Shown: positions 59,922-64,000 of the stretch, one piece after another
Position numbering within the stretch: the stretch's first letter is position 1
How the letters are laid out: every line of letters starts with the position of its first letter
Assembly (NCBI RefSeq): GCF_049898325.1
Contig: NZ_JAFCXL010000001.1
Location: 124,001-188,000, forward strand
Length of the DNA: 64,000 nucleotides
Reading direction: 5' to 3'
From: JAFCUW01 sp049898325
GTDB taxonomy: Bacteria > Pseudomonadota > Gammaproteobacteria > Burkholderiales > Burkholderiaceae_D
Notes under the pieces: generated by a model
Database searches by the model: none
Told to the model about the DNA's origin: nothing
Seen by the model: only the letters and a program-made list of their open reading frames with translations
Made by a program: the position numbers and the translations under genes

Positions 59922-61142
59922 TCAAGCGCCCCAGCTTACCACCGGCGCGCGCAGCACGCCGGCGTTGACCACGCCCACGCAGGGATTGGCGCCCATCGCA
60001 TACGCCAGGTCGGCGGGACGGTCGATGCGCCACAGGGCGAAGTCGGCCCGCTTGCCCGCTTCGAGCGTGCCGATGGCGTGCCCGCGGCCCAGCGCGCGGG
60101 CGGCGTGCACAGTCGCGCCAGCGAGCGCTTCGAGGGGCGTCAGGCGCCACAGGGTGCAAGCCATGTTCATCGCCAGCAGGAGCGAGGTGAGTGGCGAGGT
60201 GCCCGGGTTGCAGTCGGTGGCCAGCGCCATCGGCACGCCCGCGTCGCGCAGGGCGGCGATCGGCGGCGGCGTCGTCTCGCGCAGAAAATAGTAGGCGCCC
60301 GGCAGCAGCACCGCCACCGTGCCGGCGCGCGCCATCGCCGCCACCCCGGCCGGTGAGAGGTGCTCGAGATGGTCGGCCGACAAGCCCTGGCAGCGCGCCA
60401 CCAGGGCGGCCCCGCCCTGGTCCGAGAGCTGCTCGGCGTGCAGCCTGACGGGCAACTGCAAGGCGCGGGCGGCGTCGAACAGGCGCGCCGTCTGGGCCAG
60501 GCTAAAACCGATGGTTTCGCAAAAGGCGTCGACGGCGTCGACCAGTCCCTCGCTGGCCAGCGCCGGCAGCATGACGGTGACCAGGTGGTCGATGTAGGCG
60601 TCGGCGCGGCCGGAAAATTCGGGCGGCAGCGCGTGCGCGCCCAGGAAGGTGGTGACGACATCGACCGGCAAGCGTTGGCCCAGCAGGCGCGCCGCCCGCA
60701 GCATGGTGCGCTCGCTGGCCAGGTCAAGGCCGTAGCCGGACTTGATTTCCAGCGTCGTCACCCCTTCGGCCAGCAGGCGCAGCACGCGCGGCGCACTTTG
60801 CTCGAGCAGGGCATCGAGCGAGGCGGCGCGGGTGGCGCGCACGGTGGCCATGATGCCGCCGCCGGCGCGGGCGATCGCTTCGTAGCTGGCGCCATTTAAG
60901 CGCGCCTCGAACTCGGCGCTGCGGTTGCCGGCGTGGACGATGTGGCTGTGGCAGTCGATCAGGCCGGGCGTGAGCCAGGCGCCAGCGCCGTCGATGATGG
61001 CGGCGCCTTCCAGCGGCGCGGCCGCGCGCGCGCCCACCCAGGCAATGCGGCCGTCCTCGACACGCACGGCGCCGTCGCGCAGTTCGCCGTAGCCGTCGAC
61101 CATGGTGGCCAGGTGCACATTGAGAATGACGCTGGCGTTCAT
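59922..61142 (-). CDS. hutI: imidazolonepropionase
   Basis: HutI hydrolyses imidazolonepropionate to formimidoylglutamate, the third step of histidine breakdown. The 406-residue amidohydrolase has the metal motif H65-x-H67 in DCHSHIVHAGNR, the EIKSGYGLD block and ATDCNPGTSP near the C-terminus. Its ATG overlaps the hutD stop (ATGA). Confidence 0.96.
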   Translation of the reverse strand: MNASVILNVHLATMVDGYGELRDGAVRVEDGRIAWVGARAAAPLEGAAIIDGAGAWLTPGLIDCHSHIVHAGNRSAEFEARLNGASYEAIARAGGGIMATVRATRAASLDALLEQSAPRVLRLLAEGVTTLEIKSGYGLDLASERTMLRAARLLGQRLPVDVVTTFLGAHALPPEFSGRADAYIDHLVTVMLPALASEGLVDAVDAFCETIGFSLAQTARLFDAARALQLPVRLHAEQLSDQGGAALVARCQGLSADHLEHLSPAGVAAMARAGTVAVLLPGAYYFLRETTPPPIAALRDAGVPMALATDCNPGTSPLTSLLLAMNMACTLWRLTPLEALAGATVHAARALGRGHAIGTLEAGKRADFALWRIDRPADLAYAMGANPCVGVVNAGVLRAPVVSWGA

Positions 61143-61732
61143 GCGGCCTGCGCGGGGCGCGCATAGATATCGACGATGAACACGGTGGCGTCGTCCGCCT
61201 CGAGCGTCCACAGTTTGCCGGGCGAAAACAGCACGGCATCGTAGCGCACCAGGCCGATGCGCTCGTCGTCGCAGCTGACGGTGAGGCTTTCGCCGGCGGC
61301 CAGGAACAGCAGGCTGCGCTGGCCGCCCGGCGCGAAGCGCACGCTGCCCTCGACGTGGCGGCGGCCGAACTTGTGCTGGCACACGGCGCGCCGGGTCATC
61401 ACGTTGAAATCGGTGGTGCTGGCCTCGTGCAGGGTGGCGCTGACGGCCGCCTCGCCGTCGAAGGCGATGACGCCGTCGTCGATGTCGAGCAGGATGTGGC
61501 GGCTGCCGTCGATATCGAGCGTCAGGCCAGGGCCCTCGACCAGCGCCAGCGTGCGGTCGACCCCGGCGAACGGGGAAAACGGCCCGCTGTGCGAAATCGT
61601 CGCCAGGCTGATGCGCCACTCGAAATTGTGCACGCTGGCGCCGGGCGGGCCGATGGCGATCTCGGTGCTGCTGCCGCCGCCGTTTTTCCACGGCGCCGGC
61701 GCCAGGCCGGCAAACGGAATCAGGATGGTCAT
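61139..61732 (-). CDS. hutD: HutD family protein
   Basis: The 197-residue double cupin matches HutD (PWKNGGGSSTEIAIGP near the start, then WRISLATISHSGPFSPF). HutD has no proven catalytic role and is thought to tune hut expression or limit flux. It overlaps both neighbours by four bases (ATGA at each end), so hutF-hutD-hutI are translationally coupled. Confidence 0.93.
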   Translation of the reverse strand: MTILIPFAGLAPAPWKNGGGSSTEIAIGPPGASVHNFEWRISLATISHSGPFSPFAGVDRTLALVEGPGLTLDIDGSRHILLDIDDGVIAFDGEAAVSATLHEASTTDFNVMTRRAVCQHKFGRRHVEGSVRFAPGGQRSLLFLAAGESLTVSCDDERIGLVRYDAVLFSPGKLWTLEADDATVFIVDIYARPAQAA

Positions 61733-63108
61733 GGCGATCTCTCCCGCAGTTGTGCCAGCGCGGCGCGGTAGCGCGCGGCGATCGCCGCCTGCCCCGCGTG
61801 GCGGCCGTCTTGAATGACCCGGCGCCCGCCCACCAGCACGTCGCGCACGAGATTGTCGTTGCCGGCAAACAGGAGCCGGCCCAGCACCTCGTCGGCAGGA
61901 GCGCCGGCCAGGTTGGGGTGCTCGTCGTCGAGCACCAGGAAGTCGGCGCGCCGGCCCACGGCGAGCGCGCCGACCGGCCGGCCGCTGGCCTGGGCGCCCC
62001 CGGCCAGGGCCGCCTGCCACAGCAGGTCGCCGACGTGGCGCTGGACGGGGCTGACGGCGATGTTGCGGCGCTGCTGGCGCAGGCGCTGGCCGTACTCGAG
62101 CCAGCGCAGCTCTTCGACGGGGCTGTGCCCCACGTGGCTGTCGCTGCCGATGCCGAAGCGCCCGCCCGCGGCCAGGTAGGGCGCCAGCGCAAACAGGCCG
62201 TCGCCCAGGTTCGCTTCGGTGCTGGGACACAGGCCGGCGACGGCGCCGCTGGCAGCCAGCGCGGCCAGTTCGGCCTCGTCGAGGTGGGTCGCGTGCACCA
62301 GGCACCAGCGCGCGTCCAGGCCCTGGCGCTCGAGCAGCCAGGCCAGCGGGCGCTGGCCGCTGTGGGCCAGGCAGGCGTCCACTTCCAGTTGCTGCTCGGC
62401 GATGTGGATGTGGATCGGCCGCCCCGGCGGCAGGGCGGCCGCCAGTTCGCCGATCTGCGCCATCGACGCCGCGCGCAGCGAATGGGGGGCGGCGCCCACT
62501 TCGAACTGGCCGTCGCGCAGGCGATCGAGCGCCTCGACCATGCCCAGCACGGCGCCGACGTCGCTCTGGAAGCGGCGCTGGCGCGGGCCCAGCGGCTGCG
62601 CGCCGAAACCGCCGTGGCTGTACAGCACCGGCAGCATGGTCAGGCCGATGCCGGTCTCGCGCGCCGCCTGCGCCACCCGCTCGGCCATCTCGGCCGGCCT
62701 GGCGTAGGCGGCGCCGTCGGCGGCGCGGTGCAGGTAATGAAATTCGCAGACGCTGGTGTAACCGTGGCGCAGGCAGTCAACAAACAGCTGGGCGGCCACC
62801 GCTTCGAGCTGGGCCGGCGTGATGCGGCCGGCGAAGCGGTACATCAGCTCGCGCCAGGTCCAGAAGCTGTCCTCGCCCTCGCCGGCCGTTTCGGCCTGCC
62901 CCGCCATGGCGCGCTGGAAGGCGTGCGAATGCAGGTTGACCATGCCGGGAATGACCAGGCCGACCGCCGCCGCGGCCGCCGCGCCAGCGTCGGCGGCGGT
63001 CGCGCCAACGGCGGTGATCACGCCGTCGCCGTTCCAGGCGATGGCGACGTCGCGCGCCCAGCCGTCCGGCAGCAGCGCGTGGCGCGCCAGCACGGCGCCG
63101 CCGTTCAC
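61729..63108 (-). CDS. hutF: formimidoylglutamate deiminase
   Basis: HutF converts formimidoylglutamate to formylglutamate and ammonia, part of the five-step route found in Pseudomonas. The 459-residue amidohydrolase has H60-x-H62 in NLHSHAFQRAM and HIHIAEQ and SDSHVGHSPVEEL blocks. The start is a GTG at 63108 overlapping the hutG stop (GTGA); the frame stays open upstream inside hutG without similarity. Confidence 0.94.
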   Translation of the reverse strand: MNGGAVLARHALLPDGWARDVAIAWNGDGVITAVGATAADAGAAAAAAVGLVIPGMVNLHSHAFQRAMAGQAETAGEGEDSFWTWRELMYRFAGRITPAQLEAVAAQLFVDCLRHGYTSVCEFHYLHRAADGAAYARPAEMAERVAQAARETGIGLTMLPVLYSHGGFGAQPLGPRQRRFQSDVGAVLGMVEALDRLRDGQFEVGAAPHSLRAASMAQIGELAAALPPGRPIHIHIAEQQLEVDACLAHSGQRPLAWLLERQGLDARWCLVHATHLDEAELAALAASGAVAGLCPSTEANLGDGLFALAPYLAAGGRFGIGSDSHVGHSPVEELRWLEYGQRLRQQRRNIAVSPVQRHVGDLLWQAALAGGAQASGRPVGALAVGRRADFLVLDDEHPNLAGAPADEVLGRLLFAGNDNLVRDVLVGGRRVIQDGRHAGQAAIAARYRAALAQLRERSP

Positions 63109-63923
63109 CGGGCCACCCAGTCGACGGCCGCCGTCACCATCGCCTGCAAGGCCGGGCGCAGCGACGCGGCCAGGTCGGGGCGGTAGGCCAGCGGGGTGGC
63201 GTCGGCGCCGGCCAGCAAGTCTGCATCCATGCCCGGCTCGTTCATGTACAGGCACTGGCACAGTTCCAGCTGGATCGCGTGCACGCCCTGCTCCGGCTGG
63301 CCGTAGCGGCGGGTGATGTAACCGCCCTTGAAGCGGCCGTTCAGGGCGGTGGAAAAGTGCGCCGGCACCTGCGCCATGACCGCCTCGGCCAGGCCGGCGG
63401 CGCAGGCGGCGCCATCGGCGGTGCCAATGTTCAGGTCGGGCAGGCGGCCGTCGAAAAAGCGCGGCACGCGCGAGGCGATCGAGTGGGCTTCCCACAGCAC
63501 CACGGCGCCATGCAGCGCCAGCAGGCGCGCCAGTTCGGCCTGCAGCTGCGCGTGGTAGGGCTGCCAGTAGCGCGCCCGGCGCCGCGCCACTTCGGCGGCG
63601 TCGGGCGCGGCGCCGGGCCGGTACAGGGGTTCGCGCGCGAACGTGTCGAGGGGGCACAGGCCGGTGGTGTCCAGGCCCGGATACAGGTTGATGTCGTCGG
63701 GCGGGCGGTTCAGGTCGATCAGGTAACGCGACTGGCGGGCGGCCAGCGTCGAGGCGCCCATCGAAGCCAGAAAATCGTACAGGCGCGGCAGGTGCCAGTC
63801 GGTGTCGGCGCTGCGCGCGGCGCACGCCGTCATGTGCGCGGCCAGCTCTGGCGGCAAGTGCGCGCCGGCGTGCGGCATCGACACCAGCAGGGGCAGGCTA
63901 CCGCCGACAAAATCGAAATCCAT
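63105..63923 (-). CDS. hutG: N-formylglutamate deformylase
   Basis: HutG releases formate from N-formylglutamate to give glutamate, the last step after HutF. The 272-residue protein has SMPHAGAHLP (His18), ADTDWHLPRLYDF, IDLNRPPDD and EAHSI motifs of the N-formylglutamate amidohydrolase family. GGAGG precedes the ATG. Confidence 0.95.
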   Translation of the reverse strand: MDFDFVGGSLPLLVSMPHAGAHLPPELAAHMTACAARSADTDWHLPRLYDFLASMGASTLAARQSRYLIDLNRPPDDINLYPGLDTTGLCPLDTFAREPLYRPGAAPDAAEVARRRARYWQPYHAQLQAELARLLALHGAVVLWEAHSIASRVPRFFDGRLPDLNIGTADGAACAAGLAEAVMAQVPAHFSTALNGRFKGGYITRRYGQPEQGVHAIQLELCQCLYMNEPGMDADLLAGADATPLAYRPDLAASLRPALQAMVTAAVDWVAR

Positions 63924-63940
63924 GCTGCCTCCGGCTTGAT

Positions 63941-64000
63941 TTACTGATGCAAAGCGGTAAACAGGTGCTTGCACGCGGCGCTCAGCGCGCCCTCGATCAC
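63941..64000 (-). CDS. C-terminal end of an upstream gene (window edge)
   Basis: The last 19 codons and a TAA stop of a minus-strand gene appear to reach into the window 17 bp before hutG. The ending is VIEGALSAACKHLFTALHQ. That spacing fits an operon with hutG, so hutH, hutU, a regulator or a transporter gene is possible. The fragment is too short to identify. Confidence 0.4.
   Translation of the reverse strand: MIEGALSAACKHLFTALHQ

Noticed and set aside
59922..62192. Upstream extension of hutI to a 756-codon frame, suggesting a fusion protein
   Set aside because: The N-terminal part is an alternate frame over hutD and hutF; hutI has a well-placed ATG overlapping the hutD stop.
1..64000. 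tRNA, rRNA, CRISPR arrays, insertion sequences, prophage or integrative element borders
   Set aside because: No spaced repeat array, transposase or integrase motif, or recognisable RNA gene was found on reading either strand; composition is even throughout.

Overview
The window is GC-rich chromosomal DNA from a betaproteobacterium of the order Burkholderiales, most likely family Oxalobacteraceae (Massilia/Duganella/Janthinobacterium-like). That placement is inferred from codon use, the aerobic phenylacetate (paa) and histidine (hut) catabolic clusters, and the gene repertoire; no rRNA or tRNA gene is present to anchor it. Coding density is very high, with many 1-8 bp stop/start overlaps. I see no insertion sequence, prophage, CRISPR array or tRNA.

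Layout. 1-1.8 kb: a secreted cyanophycinase and the start of a second exported protein, preceded by a terminator-like leader hairpin. 2-9 kb: a succinylglutamate desuccinylase/aspartoacylase-like enzyme with a YfcC-type carrier, a GNAT acetyltransferase, argH, and the two membrane subunits of a TRAP transporter. 9.2-12.7 kb: a DUF1800 lipoprotein, a Tat-exported DUF1501 protein and a small secreted protein. 12.6-16.8 kb: an MBL-fold hydrolase, an AI-2E-family permease, a triple-BON protein and a phosphoribosyltransferase.

16.9-34.4 kb holds a complete-looking phenylacetyl-CoA operon on the minus strand, in transcription order paaA-B-C-D-E-G-H-I-K-J, a five-gene LivKHMGF-type ABC importer, then paaY and paaZ, with a divergent paaX-type repressor. 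Uptake, CoA activation (PaaK), ring epoxidation (PaaABCE with PaaD), isomerisation (PaaG), ring opening (PaaZ), beta-oxidation (PaaH, PaaJ) and thioester rescue (PaaI, PaaY) are all present; no paaF (enoyl-CoA hydratase) is seen.

34.5-44.5 kb: a cytosolic-carboxypeptidase-like M14 protein, a DASH cryptochrome, a TonB-dependent receptor, an orphan TakP-like TRAP binding protein, pmbA, darP, mogA, a carboxylesterase and two small hypothetical genes ending in a strong bidirectional terminator. 44.5-54.6 kb: two methyl-accepting chemotaxis proteins (one with a CheR/CheB-tether-like tail, the other paired with a free periplasmic Cache protein), an uncharacterised four-gene unit (FAD/NAD(P)-binding protein, MFS permease, FAH-family hydrolase, carboxymuconolactone-decarboxylase-like protein), and an HDOD signalling protein. 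54.7-58.2 kb: GNATs, a hypoxanthine-DNA glycosylase-like protein, an Mpo1-like protein and an EamA exporter. 58.3-64 kb: a hut segment (hutG-hutF-hutD-hutI) followed by a fused binding-protein/permease importer, with the tail of one more gene at the window edge.

The best leads for undescribed biology are the leader hairpin of the cyanophycinase gene, the DUF1800/DUF1501/small-protein trio, the FAD/MFS/FAH/CMD cluster with its 56-nt gene overlap, the Cache-plus-chemoreceptor pair, and three genes whose -10-like boxes sit so close to the start codon that leaderless transcripts are likely.
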